From: Bacteroides sp. UBA939
GTDB taxonomy: Bacteria > Bacteroidota > Bacteroidia > Bacteroidales > Bacteroidaceae
Reading direction: 5' to 3'
Length of the DNA stretch: 22,020 nucleotides
Assembly: GCF_002293435.1 (NCBI RefSeq)
Contig: NZ_DBDF01000005.1
Location: 1 to 22,020 of the forward strand
Position 1 is the first letter of the stretch, and each line of letters begins with the position of its first letter. Below the pieces are notes generated by a model. That model had not been told where the DNA came from and made no database searches. It saw only the letters and a program-made list of their open reading frames with translations. Position numbers and translations under genes: made by a program. This document shows positions 1-7,078 of this stretch, piece after piece.

Positions 1-1430
1 AACGGCGTACCGGTCATGGCAATGAAGCAGGCGTTCGGCAGGGTTTTCTGCATCTGGATGTTCATATCTCCGTACTGGCTGCGATGCCCCTCGTCCACCA
101 ACACAAAAATATTCGGATCGGTCAACGCTTGTTTGATACCTTTTACCGCTTTTTCAAATTTATTGATAACGGTAGTAATAACCGCATCACTTTTACTTTC
201 GAGCAATTGAATCAATCGGGCTCCGGTGGTAGCATTTTCTACATAAATACCGCATTTCTTGAAAGTACCTGTGATCTGCCGGTCTAAATCGGTACGGTCG
301 GTTACTAATATGATTTTCGGATTACGAATACTTTTATCCAAAACGATAGCTTGCGCCAACATCACCATAGTTAATGACTTACCACTTCCTTGTGTATGCC
401 ATATCACACCGCCTTTTCGTTTACCGCCTTCTAACGGACGAATCCGCTCCATCACTTTTTTGATGGCGAAGTATTGTTGGTAGCGGGCAATTTTTTTTAC
501 TCCGTCGTCATAGACCGTGAAGTTAAACACTAAATCCAACAATCTTGCCGGATGGCATAAACTACACAAATAACGGTCTTGCTCGGTTGGATTGACCGGT
601 TCTTGCTCCAATTGAGCAAAATGTTCTTTCACATACCGGAAGCGCGAAGTGAATAGCCGGTCGCGCTGCGTATCCGTAAGCGATGTATTGACTATTCGAT
701 AAATAGTTGCATTGTATTCATTCTCTTCTTCTTTGGTCGAAAACTGTTCTGTCCATTTTGCCCAGAATTTTGCCGGCGTAGCTGTGGTGGCATACGAGGC
801 AGACTGATTGGCAATTGCCAACGTTAGAGCCGAATAAACATATAGTTGCCGGATGCCGTCTTCCCGCTGGTTTCGCAGATGTTGAGAGATGGCTTGTTCC
901 AACGAATCTTTAATGTCCGGTCGTTTACATTCGATGATGCCTAACGGAATGCCGTTTACGAACAATACAATATCAGGACGATACGTGTCATTCATTCCCA
1001 TACGGGCAACCGGAAATTCTTCGGTTACATGGAAAACGTTCCGTTCGGGATGTTTCCAGTCGATATAGTTCAGCGTAAAACTTTTTTTATCTCCGTCAAT
1101 GCTTTGTTCGAGGGCTTTACCCAATGTAAGCAAGTTATAAATGTATTCGCTGCCGCTGATATAACCCTCTTCCATCGGGATATTCCGCAAGGCCTCTATT
1201 CCGTTCTCAATGTTTTGGGAGGAAAAGTAAGCCATACGGCTACTTGATACCTGAATGGAATTAATAGCTTCCAACTGCTTACGCAGGATTGGTTCCAATA
1301 TTACCTGATTGATTTTACCGCCACGCAATTCAAGCGCTTCCTCCGGTGAAAGATAGGTATATCCCAGTTTTTGCAAAAGTTGCAAAGCGGGAATCTGGCT
1401 GATGTGGTCTTCTTTGAAAGAGATGTTCAT
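1..1430 (-). CDS. hsdR: Type I restriction enzyme R subunit (HsdR), 3' end beyond window
   Basis: ATP-dependent translocase and nuclease subunit of a type I restriction-modification complex; it works with HsdM and HsdS to cut unmethylated foreign DNA. The start ATG is at 1430-1428, and about 476 codons are present before the frame runs off the left edge. The N-terminal nuclease domain shows a PD-(D/E)xK pattern: D153 in RPDIVLF, then E167 and K169 in IIECK. The helicase motor follows, with Walker A HTQGSGKS (345-352), the DEAD-like box DEGH (446-449), and motif III MTGTP at the window edge. It starts 9 bases after the stop of the putative Pycsar effector gene, so it is probably the last gene of the same operon. 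The family is usually about 900-1,100 residues, so roughly half is visible. The family assignment is firm; the state of the missing half is unknown. Confidence 0.95.
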   Translation of the reverse strand, partial: MNISFKEDHISQIPALQLLQKLGYTYLSPEEALELRGGKINQVILEPILRKQLEAINSIQVSSSRMAYFSSQNIENGIEALRNIPMEEGYISGSEYIYNLLTLGKALEQSIDGDKKSFTLNYIDWKHPERNVFHVTEEFPVARMGMNDTYRPDIVLFVNGIPLGIIECKRPDIKDSLEQAISQHLRNQREDGIRQLYVYSALTLAIANQSASYATTATPAKFWAKWTEQFSTKEEENEYNATIYRIVNTSLTDTQRDRLFTSRFRYVKEHFAQLEQEPVNPTEQDRYLCSLCHPARLLDLVFNFTVYDDGVKKIARYQQYFAIKKVMERIRPLEGGKRKGGVIWHTQGSGKSLTMVMLAQAIVLDKSIRNPKIILVTDRTDLDRQITGTFKKCGIYVENATTGARLIQLLESKSDAVITTVINKFEKAVKGIKQALTDPNIFVLVDEGHRSQYGDMNIQMQKTLPNACFIAMTGTP

Positions 1431-1439
1431 TGCTATTTT

Positions 1440-1994
1440 TTATGCGTTGTGAACTAAAATACAAATCATAAATAGAGCGAGAAACAATAAACCCCACTTG
1501 GTTTTTACTACAGCCTTATTATAGTTGGAAAATTTTTCCGCGCATCGTTTCGAACAATTGTGAATTTGAATAAATCCATCTTTAAGCACCTCTTCTTCAT
1601 CTATTGTGTCGATCTTATTTAGGTATTCATCAATAGGCTGCTCTTGGATTTTTCCGAAAAAAATATTAGAATTTTCATTGCAAATTGTCTTTCCTGACAA
1701 AACATTGAACAATAATACAATTGTCGAACCCATAAAAAACACAGAGAGTCCTAACAATATGAAAATAGTTAACGAGAAAAAATGAAATCCTCCATTCCCC
1801 GTTTTCCAATATATAAATATTGGAGAGATTAGTTCTTGTAATGAACTTAAAACATAGTCGCTTGTGAATAGTATAGATACAAAAATTCCTAGAAAAGCAA
1901 TTAGGATAGATGCTTTTGTATCACAATTTTCTGTCCATCCGATAACTTGGTTATGAATTTCTATTCCGTAATCTTTCTTTGCTTGTTTATCCAT
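1440..1994 (-). CDS. pycTM: Three-TM Pycsar-type effector (DUF5706-like, PycTM)
   Basis: This 184-residue protein has three predicted membrane segments, at about 29-45, 72-97 and 167-182. It resembles the Pycsar TM effectors I know: an N-terminal W20-x4-D25-x-K27-A28-S29 stretch leading into TM1, then an IFFGKI segment (111-116) in the loop after TM2. A C-terminal helix rich in N, K and Y leads into TM3. Effectors of this kind are thought to bind cyclic pyrimidine nucleotides and damage the inner membrane when phage infection activates the partner cyclase. The gene starts 10 bases after the cyclase stop and ends 9 bases before hsdR, which matches the usual cyclase-effector pairing. Function is inferred from this pairing and topology; no search was run. 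The alternative is an unrelated small membrane protein, which I think less likely. Confidence 0.8.
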   Translation of the reverse strand: MDKQAKKDYGIEIHNQVIGWTENCDTKASILIAFLGIFVSILFTSDYVLSSLQELISPIFIYWKTGNGGFHFFSLTIFILLGLSVFFMGSTIVLLFNVLSGKTICNENSNIFFGKIQEQPIDEYLNKIDTIDEEEVLKDGFIQIHNCSKRCAEKFSNYNKAVVKTKWGLLFLALFMICILVHNA

Positions 1995-2004
1995 AAATCA
2001 AAAA

Positions 2005-2736
2005 TTAAAGGTAGAAATACCATGAGGTTTGATAATAAGTCTCCCAACTACCGTTGTATTGAAATGAAGTTTGTGTCCACATATCCACTTTTTCATCTTG
2101 ACCCCAATAATTCTTTCTTGTACCATATTTAACATAGTCCATTAAAATGTCATAGACATATTTTGAAATACCGACATAAGTAGGTTCTTTACATTGATCA
2201 CTTATTTTCGCTGATTTATTTACGGAATTTCCTATCCAAATAAGATCTTTAGTCATATCACAACCTCCAATGCCAACTTTAGTAGCCAATATTTTCCCAT
2301 GATCGATGCCAATTCCAAAATTAATATCAGTATAGCTCTTAAGTTTGTCATTAACCAATTCGGTGATAGCATACCTCATTTTCATAGCAGCCCTAACAGC
2401 ATTGGATAGAGTGCTTTTAGTCGTTCCTGGATAAAAAACTAACAAACTATCTCCATTAAAACTTCTTATTTCGCCACCTGTATCTTTCGCTATTTTGACG
2501 ATAGTGTGATAATAGATCATGTGTATTTTCGCAACAACTCTCTTCCTGTGCTTATTTAACATTGCTGTAGAACCACGCATATCTATAAAAAGGACTGTTG
2601 ATTCAAATTCCAGCCCTGTACATCCAAATGTTAATTTAGAATTATCAATGGTTGGAACACTTGTTGTTTGTTCAACTTTGAATTCGGCAGATTCTATTTC
2701 TTTCGCTTTACTAATAATGTCTTCTTTTAATCCCAT
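2005..2736 (-). CDS. pycC: Class III nucleotidyl cyclase, putative Pycsar cyclase (PycC)
   Basis: This 243-residue stand-alone cyclase would make a cyclic nucleotide second messenger; in Pycsar systems this is cCMP or cUMP. The catalytic core shows metal-binding D52 in LFIDMRGST and D96 in SFNGDSLLVF. The segment GIGIDHGK (141-148) follows, then DLIWIGNSVNKSAKISD (164-180). In that last motif N173 fits the transition-state Asn, while K177 replaces the usual Arg; the DLIWIG...AK form is, as I recall, common in Pycsar-like cyclases. There is no sensor or membrane domain. I chose ATG 2736 (MGLKED), 16 bases after the phosphatase stop. The frame stays open to 2790, but that longer start would overlap the phosphatase gene and add an unrelated basic stretch. 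The adjacent downstream gene codes for the TM effector. Which nucleotide it makes cannot be read from the sequence. Confidence 0.87.
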   Translation of the reverse strand: MGLKEDIISKAKEIESAEFKVEQTTSVPTIDNSKLTFGCTGLEFESTVLFIDMRGSTAMLNKHRKRVVAKIHMIYYHTIVKIAKDTGGEIRSFNGDSLLVFYPGTTKSTLSNAVRAAMKMRYAITELVNDKLKSYTDINFGIGIDHGKILATKVGIGGCDMTKDLIWIGNSVNKSAKISDQCKEPTYVGISKYVYDILMDYVKYGTRKNYWGQDEKVDMWTQTSFQYNGSWETYYQTSWYFYL

Positions 2737-2752
2737 AAATATATATTTTCTT

Positions 2753-3241
2753 TTATTTCTTATTATAATCATTCCAATATGTTTCTGCAAACGCTCTCAT
2801 TCCATTTGCCGGATTATAATTTGGATATAGCTTTAAAAATTCTTCTTCGGCTTCCTTAAAATTATCCGTAGTAATAATTCCGGCATGATGGAGATACAGC
2901 AGTCCTATTGTTGCCGATCGGGACATCCCTTGATTACAGTGAACCAGGACATTTCTACTGTCAATATTTGCATCTATTGTCACAATGGCCTTGTCGATAA
3001 TCTCTTTTGCAATATATTTTGGGTCTGCTACGTCAACAAGATTAAGAATTAATCTATTATCTCTTTCTGCAATTAGATATTCCGGATGAGTATTTGCAAC
3101 CGCCCTCCCTGTGTAGCCTAAGGCCTGACGGTGATATGGTTCTTTACAAGCATGTATAACAAACCAATCAGGTTGAAATTTTACATTCAACTCATAATCG
3201 TCTTGTGAACCGATGTATAAATTCTTGGTAATTTCTATCAT
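2753..3241 (-). CDS. Dual-specificity / tyrosine-type phosphatase
   Basis: This 162-residue protein carries the cysteine phosphatase P-loop HCNQGMSRS, a C-x5-R signature with C102 as nucleophile and R108. A candidate general acid is D70 or D73 in NLVDVADP, about 30 residues upstream as in dual-specificity phosphatases. It has no signal peptide or membrane segment, so it should be cytosolic. ATG 3241 is the chosen start; a TTG at 3250 in the same frame overlaps the stop of the AbiTii gene and would add three residues. The gene lies between the AbiTii gene and the cyclase, with 5 and 16 bases of spacing, so it is probably co-expressed with them. The substrate is unknown. It might act on a phosphoprotein or nucleotide in the same defence pathway, but this is inference from position only. 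Confidence 0.8.
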   Translation of the reverse strand: MIEITKNLYIGSQDDYELNVKFQPDWFVIHACKEPYHRQALGYTGRAVANTHPEYLIAERDNRLILNLVDVADPKYIAKEIIDKAIVTIDANIDSRNVLVHCNQGMSRSATIGLLYLHHAGIITTDNFKEAEEEFLKLYPNYNPANGMRAFAETYWNDYNKK

Positions 3242-3246
3242 AAGGC

Positions 3247-4203
3247 TCAAATTTTGTTTATTATTTCTATTGCAGAATCGACAAGTGGAGTAATTTTATT
3301 TGCTATCACTCCTGTTCCAATAGCTTTGAATGAATTAAATGCCGTTTTGAGAAATTTGGGACGAGGTATTTTATTCTCTAATTCTTCGCGAATAGACAAA
3401 ATTGCATCTGCAATATCAGTTCTATCTTCATCTATTTCATTTGCTAAAGCTTCTATTTTTAAAACAATTTCTTCTATTTCCTTTTTTGCAGTACTACTAA
3501 TTTGAACATTATTTCCTTGCCCTCCAATCATTGTGGAATCTGAAATATTTGCATTACTTCCATCTGTGATATAGATGCCGGTGTTGATCGTCTGATTAAC
3601 AATCTTGTCTATTTCTTTTTTCTTAGTCATTATATCGAAATCTATTTCGTCATTAAAGATTTTATCATTGAAGTCACAAAACATTTCTAATAAAGTTGAT
3701 TTGAATTTATAAACTACAAGATTAATGTCAGATCTATTAAATGTTTTGTGAGCGCTTAATATCGTACTATTCTGATAAATCTTTTTCAAATGAAATCTTT
3801 CATATTCAGAAGTGGAAAATGCTATTTCTCCTTCTTCTTTAGAATTTATTATCTCTTCTAATGAAACCAAAGACTGTCTTAAATAGATTTTTGAAATATC
3901 TCTTGCTACATCGTTTGGTAGGTGAGCGATTGGCATTGTGTGATTTTTGAGTTTCAGAATCCCTCGAAAAGGCTGTTCTACAATTAAGTTTGCTTTTACC
4001 TGAGTTGAAAATATTCTATAATCTGGCAGAGCTTCATCCGAAGAATAGCCATTGATTTCATTTTTAATCCATTGCGAAAATTCCTTGTTTCGCAAATATC
4101 TGCTAATAAGCTGAACTTTAAAAATAAAAGTACTTATTGAAGAATCATTTGAAATATCCTCAATAACACTCTCAATCATTCCTTTTATATTCAGTTTTTC
4201 CAT
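3247..4203 (-). CDS. AbiTii-domain protein, probable phage defence factor
   Basis: This 318-residue protein has an N-terminal segment (about 5-185) that matches the AbiTii domain as I know it: helical start, then W45-IKNEINGY and LPDYRIF (59-65). The domain was named from abortive-infection systems; its molecular action is not settled. A Gly/Asn/Ser-rich linker follows (208-237, with GGQGNN). Then comes a charged helical C-terminus (238-318) with a mildly hydrophobic tail, AIGTGVIANKITPLVDSAIEII, which might touch a membrane but is too polar to call a TM segment. The gene starts 4 bases after hsdS and ends just before the phosphatase, and it is visibly more AT-rich than the mobilization genes, suggesting separate origin. 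It may be an independent abortive system or part of the cyclase module. Confidence 0.75.
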   Translation of the reverse strand: MEKLNIKGMIESVIEDISNDSSISTFIFKVQLISRYLRNKEFSQWIKNEINGYSSDEALPDYRIFSTQVKANLIVEQPFRGILKLKNHTMPIAHLPNDVARDISKIYLRQSLVSLEEIINSKEEGEIAFSTSEYERFHLKKIYQNSTILSAHKTFNRSDINLVVYKFKSTLLEMFCDFNDKIFNDEIDFDIMTKKKEIDKIVNQTINTGIYITDGSNANISDSTMIGGQGNNVQISSTAKKEIEEIVLKIEALANEIDEDRTDIADAILSIREELENKIPRPKFLKTAFNSFKAIGTGVIANKITPLVDSAIEIINKI

Positions 4204-4207
4204 AATC

Positions 4208-5455
4208 TTATATTTTCACTCTCTTTTTTCCGGTTAATAACTGCTGCATCAGCCCTTTCTTCTGTTCTTTCAGTACAATTAATTTTTGCTTAGTTAGGCT
4301 AATTTCGTTATCGGCATCTGATAGAATATTGGCGATAGTAGTTTGTTCTTTGGTAGATGGATATGGCAATAACAATGAAAAAAAATCCTTCGCATTAACA
4401 TTTAACAAACCATCACCTCTCGCTCCCGATGTTATAACTCTTTTAAGTTGCCTGTCTAACCCATGATTGGCAAACCAATGTTTGTAAAATTTGGAACAAA
4501 TTTTGTTTGTCGGTCTGAAGCAGATATATACAAAGGGAACTAATGCCGATGAAATATTTTCTAATTGATATACACATCCCATCTCATACAAATTTGAATT
4601 TCCTTTATTGTAGGCAAAATCATCTTTTTGAATTAATGTATATTTGCTAAGACTCTCGCCAGCAATTATTCTATCAAATTTATCTTTTTGTGAAATCAAA
4701 CCTTGCCTGGCTGATATTGTCATCACTGTATGTGGATTATTATCATTGCTTTCGGATATCTCGGAAAAGACTTCTTTGGCTTTTACGAATTCCCACTTTC
4801 CTCCAAACCCTTTCAACCGCTTTTTACCTGTAAGCAATTGCTGCATCAATCCACGTTTGCGAGTTTCGAGTTGAGCAATGAGTTGGTTTTGTTTTTCAAT
4901 GGCTTCATCCCAAACAGAAAGTATTTCGGCTATTTTTTGTTGTTCTGGAAGAGGAGGTAGCGGTATTTTTAGTTTCCTAACATCTGATGAGTTAATAGCC
5001 GGGTAATTTGAACCTACTAATAATTGATAAAATTGTTTTGATATCAAAGAACAAAATAAGTACTGAAACAAATATCTATTATTGCAAGTTTTTGCAGTTA
5101 ATATGGCAAATCCAGTTGAAGCAATTAAATCTTTAACATCTCTTTTTATAATCGAAAATCCTTGAAGATTTGGTCGAACCGTTGATAAAAGTATATCTCC
5201 TTTTTTTACAATCCGTCTTGCTCTAGAAGGTGCAGTTTTAAAGACTTGTCTCGTTGTTTCTATTTTGAAATCCTCACTATCAACATCGGATAGTGAAATA
5301 TAATCAAATTCATAATCAACAGGTGTTTTAGCAGTCAAACTCTCTTTGTCAATAAAAGCAATATCTTCAATGTAAACACAATCCCACTCCTCCGGAATAA
5401 TCCCCAGCGGACTATCTCTGTATCCTTGCGGTATTATATTGTTAGTCTGTTTCAT
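4208..5455 (-). CDS. hsdS: Type I restriction-modification specificity subunit (HsdS)
   Basis: This 415-residue specificity subunit reads the DNA target for HsdM and HsdR. It has the standard two-part plan. A first target recognition domain (about 20-165) is followed by the conserved helix LPPLPEQQKIAEILSVWDEA and the repeat RGLMQQLLTGKKR (201-213). A second recognition domain (about 220-365) is followed by KEQTTIANILSDAD and KGLMQQLLTGKKR near the C-terminus. The two conserved parts repeat at DNA level too (about 4808-4858 and 4211-4261), which is the kind of homology that lets recognition domains be swapped. The start ATG at 5455-5453 overlaps the last base of the metallophosphoesterase stop (TAATG), indicating translational coupling. 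Full length for the family, with no break. Confidence 0.95.
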   Translation of the reverse strand: MKQTNNIIPQGYRDSPLGIIPEEWDCVYIEDIAFIDKESLTAKTPVDYEFDYISLSDVDSEDFKIETTRQVFKTAPSRARRIVKKGDILLSTVRPNLQGFSIIKRDVKDLIASTGFAILTAKTCNNRYLFQYLFCSLISKQFYQLLVGSNYPAINSSDVRKLKIPLPPLPEQQKIAEILSVWDEAIEKQNQLIAQLETRKRGLMQQLLTGKKRLKGFGGKWEFVKAKEVFSEISESNDNNPHTVMTISARQGLISQKDKFDRIIAGESLSKYTLIQKDDFAYNKGNSNLYEMGCVYQLENISSALVPFVYICFRPTNKICSKFYKHWFANHGLDRQLKRVITSGARGDGLLNVNAKDFFSLLLPYPSTKEQTTIANILSDADNEISLTKQKLIVLKEQKKGLMQQLLTGKKRVKI

Positions 5456-6225
5456 TATTTGTAGTTTCTAAAAGCCATGTATTCGTTTAATTCGGCGCAA
5501 TCGCACAATCTGAAATTAATTCCATAGTGCTGTTCCAATTTATGTTCGTGAAAATGGCCGTAATACCAATCTGTTATATTCTTTTGTTTTTCCTTTAGCT
5601 TATCAAAGATCTTATCTATGGTTGTGCGCTCCGTGTCAATGGTTTGCTCCAAACTTTCATCAATATTCAACCACTCTCTGATATTTCCCTTTATTGTAGG
5701 GTATGCAAAAGAAGGGCAAGTGTGCGTGGCTACAATTTGGATATTGTCAGGATATAAGCTGTTTATTTCATTCAATTTTTCTTCGTCAAAATATGGCAAT
5801 TCCGCATCTCCCCAATAAGTTTTTCTCCGACCTCGCTGTTCTTCTTCGATTCGATAAGAACGGTCAATAGAAGTAGCCCCGCCAATGCAGACTATATTCG
5901 TTTGATTTACCGAAACAACACTATAATCCGGTATCAGATAAACGTGTTTATATTCTTTAAACGATCCGTTGAAAAAATCAGGGTTATCATGGTTGCCCCG
6001 AAGCATAAGCAAATAGTTGTTTTTCTTCGAAAATTTCAGGTTGAGTCTCTGAAACAAGTTCAGATAATATTCGTCCTTATAAAATCCCATGCCAATATCG
6101 CCGCAAACAATCAGTACCGTATCGGTAAGCTGGTTGAGCTTATAGACAATTGTTTCGAACTCTCCGTGGATGTCGCCCGAGAAAAACAATGCTTGTATGT
6201 TTTCAAAACGGATGTGATTGATCAT
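5455..6225 (-). CDS. Calcineurin-like metallophosphoesterase
   Basis: This 256-residue protein has all the metal-binding motifs of the metallophosphoesterase fold: GDIHG (17-21), GD (42-43), GNHD (77-80), H168 in VATHTCP, and GHFH (223-226). It has no signal peptide or TM segment. I chose ATG 6225 (MINHIRF) because a purine-rich GGAA lies just upstream. The frame stays open to 6270, but that adds a basic stretch that overlaps dinD further. Even so, the start overlaps the dinD 3' end by 23 bases. The enzyme is expected to hydrolyse a phosphodiester or phosphomonoester; the substrate could be DNA, RNA or a cyclic nucleotide. Similar genes are often carried in Bacteroides type I loci, as I recall. 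In this operon, which also encodes a cyclase, a signal-degrading role is possible but unproven. Confidence 0.85.
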   Translation of the reverse strand: MINHIRFENIQALFFSGDIHGEFETIVYKLNQLTDTVLIVCGDIGMGFYKDEYYLNLFQRLNLKFSKKNNYLLMLRGNHDNPDFFNGSFKEYKHVYLIPDYSVVSVNQTNIVCIGGATSIDRSYRIEEEQRGRRKTYWGDAELPYFDEEKLNEINSLYPDNIQIVATHTCPSFAYPTIKGNIREWLNIDESLEQTIDTERTTIDKIFDKLKEKQKNITDWYYGHFHEHKLEQHYGINFRLCDCAELNEYMAFRNYK

Positions 6226-7063
6226 TATTCCTTTTTTTACTTTGCTTCCCGGACAATTTCTTTTCCTCACTTTTCAACCTTCGTTCTATTTTCTTGACAT
6301 CTTCGGCTACAGGTAAATTTTCAGGCCTCAAACCTCTTTCAATCATAATTTTTCGTACGCCCATATTATTATCAACATGCTCTCTTTCTATAGCCGATTG
6401 TCCCGATAAGTTTTTAATCTGTACATTTTCAGCTGTCATGGCAGCAGCAAAGTCTTTGGCTTTAATGCTTACCGTAGGAAGAAAATCGGCCAACGGCCTA
6501 CCATCCGGCACTCCCATTTTTCGTTTCAACAAAGCCGTGGTAAGACCAAATAATGCCTGGTCACCTTTTGAGCGGATAATACCAAAACCTTTATCGTCCA
6601 CTCCTCTTTCGTAAAGAATACCGGATAATTTATTCTCTGTTTCTTGTAACTTTGCACGCGCTTTTACCCGTTCTGCTTCCAAGAGTCGTTGCTCAATAAT
6701 TTCTGCTCTGCGGGTTTGTACGGCAAAATAATTTTGGGCAAAGGCTATTTCGGGCTTGCGGCTATCTCCGTTTTGAGCAATCAGATAACAGGCATAACGA
6801 GTGAGCAAAATATCTTCTATTGGCTTTTCCGCTCCGGAACCAATTGAAACCATTTTCCTGACGTCAGGAAAATGGTCGGAAACGTTTCCTCCGGCATTTG
6901 TGCAGGATTCTTTTGCTTTTTCAATTACTTTGGAAAAATTTTCCCATTTGGAATACCCTAAAAGAGATTGTAACTCGCGAGCACTCCAACATTCAATGCC
7001 TTCGTATTCGGCTGCTGCCGCTTCAAAACGACTGAATAAATCTACTATTTCTGCTGATTTCAT
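6203..7063 (-). CDS. dinD: DinD-like DNA-damage-inducible protein
   Basis: This 286-residue protein has the DinD layout. An N-terminal part contains YEGIECWSARELQSLLGYSKWENF and a VIEKAKESC helix, followed by DHFPDVRKM (63-71) and LTRYACYLIAQNGDSRKPEIAFAQNYFA. A long helical middle section precedes a C-terminal region with ADFLPTVSIKAKDFAAAMT and a very basic tail. In Escherichia coli DinD is SOS-induced and inhibits RecA-mediated strand exchange; here the role is inferred from family only. It may tune repair or restriction, and dinD-like genes are common inside Bacteroidetes type I loci. It follows hsdM by 15 bases. Its codons for residues 63-72 form a perfect 28-base palindrome, which is listed separately. 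A related relic lies at 19484-19669. Confidence 0.9.
   Translation of the reverse strand: MKSAEIVDLFSRFEAAAAEYEGIECWSARELQSLLGYSKWENFSKVIEKAKESCTNAGGNVSDHFPDVRKMVSIGSGAEKPIEDILLTRYACYLIAQNGDSRKPEIAFAQNYFAVQTRRAEIIEQRLLEAERVKARAKLQETENKLSGILYERGVDDKGFGIIRSKGDQALFGLTTALLKRKMGVPDGRPLADFLPTVSIKAKDFAAAMTAENVQIKNLSGQSAIEREHVDNNMGVRKIMIERGLRPENLPVAEDVKKIERRLKSEEKKLSGKQSKKRNNDQSHPF
6849..6876. repeat. Perfect 28-base palindrome inside dinD
   Basis: Positions 6849-6862 are the exact reverse complement of 6863-6876, centred on ACGT. The palindrome lies wholly within codons for DHFPDVRKMV of DinD. Part of the symmetry follows from the protein motif, because His-Phe and Lys-Met codons (CATTTT and AAAATG) are mutually complementary. 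The inner eight or more bases are not forced. A related but different palindrome occurs at the same place in the dinD relic (19559-19582). Confidence 0.9.
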
Positions 7064-7078
7064 AATTAATTCCTGAGT

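Noticed and set aside
2737..2790. Longer cyclase start at 2790.
   Set aside because: It would overlap the phosphatase gene by 38 bases and add a basic stretch not expected in a cyclase; ATG 2736 fits the operon spacing better.
6226..6270. Longer metallophosphoesterase start at 6270.
   Set aside because: It deepens the overlap with dinD and adds residues before a normal MINHIRF start with a purine-rich site ahead.
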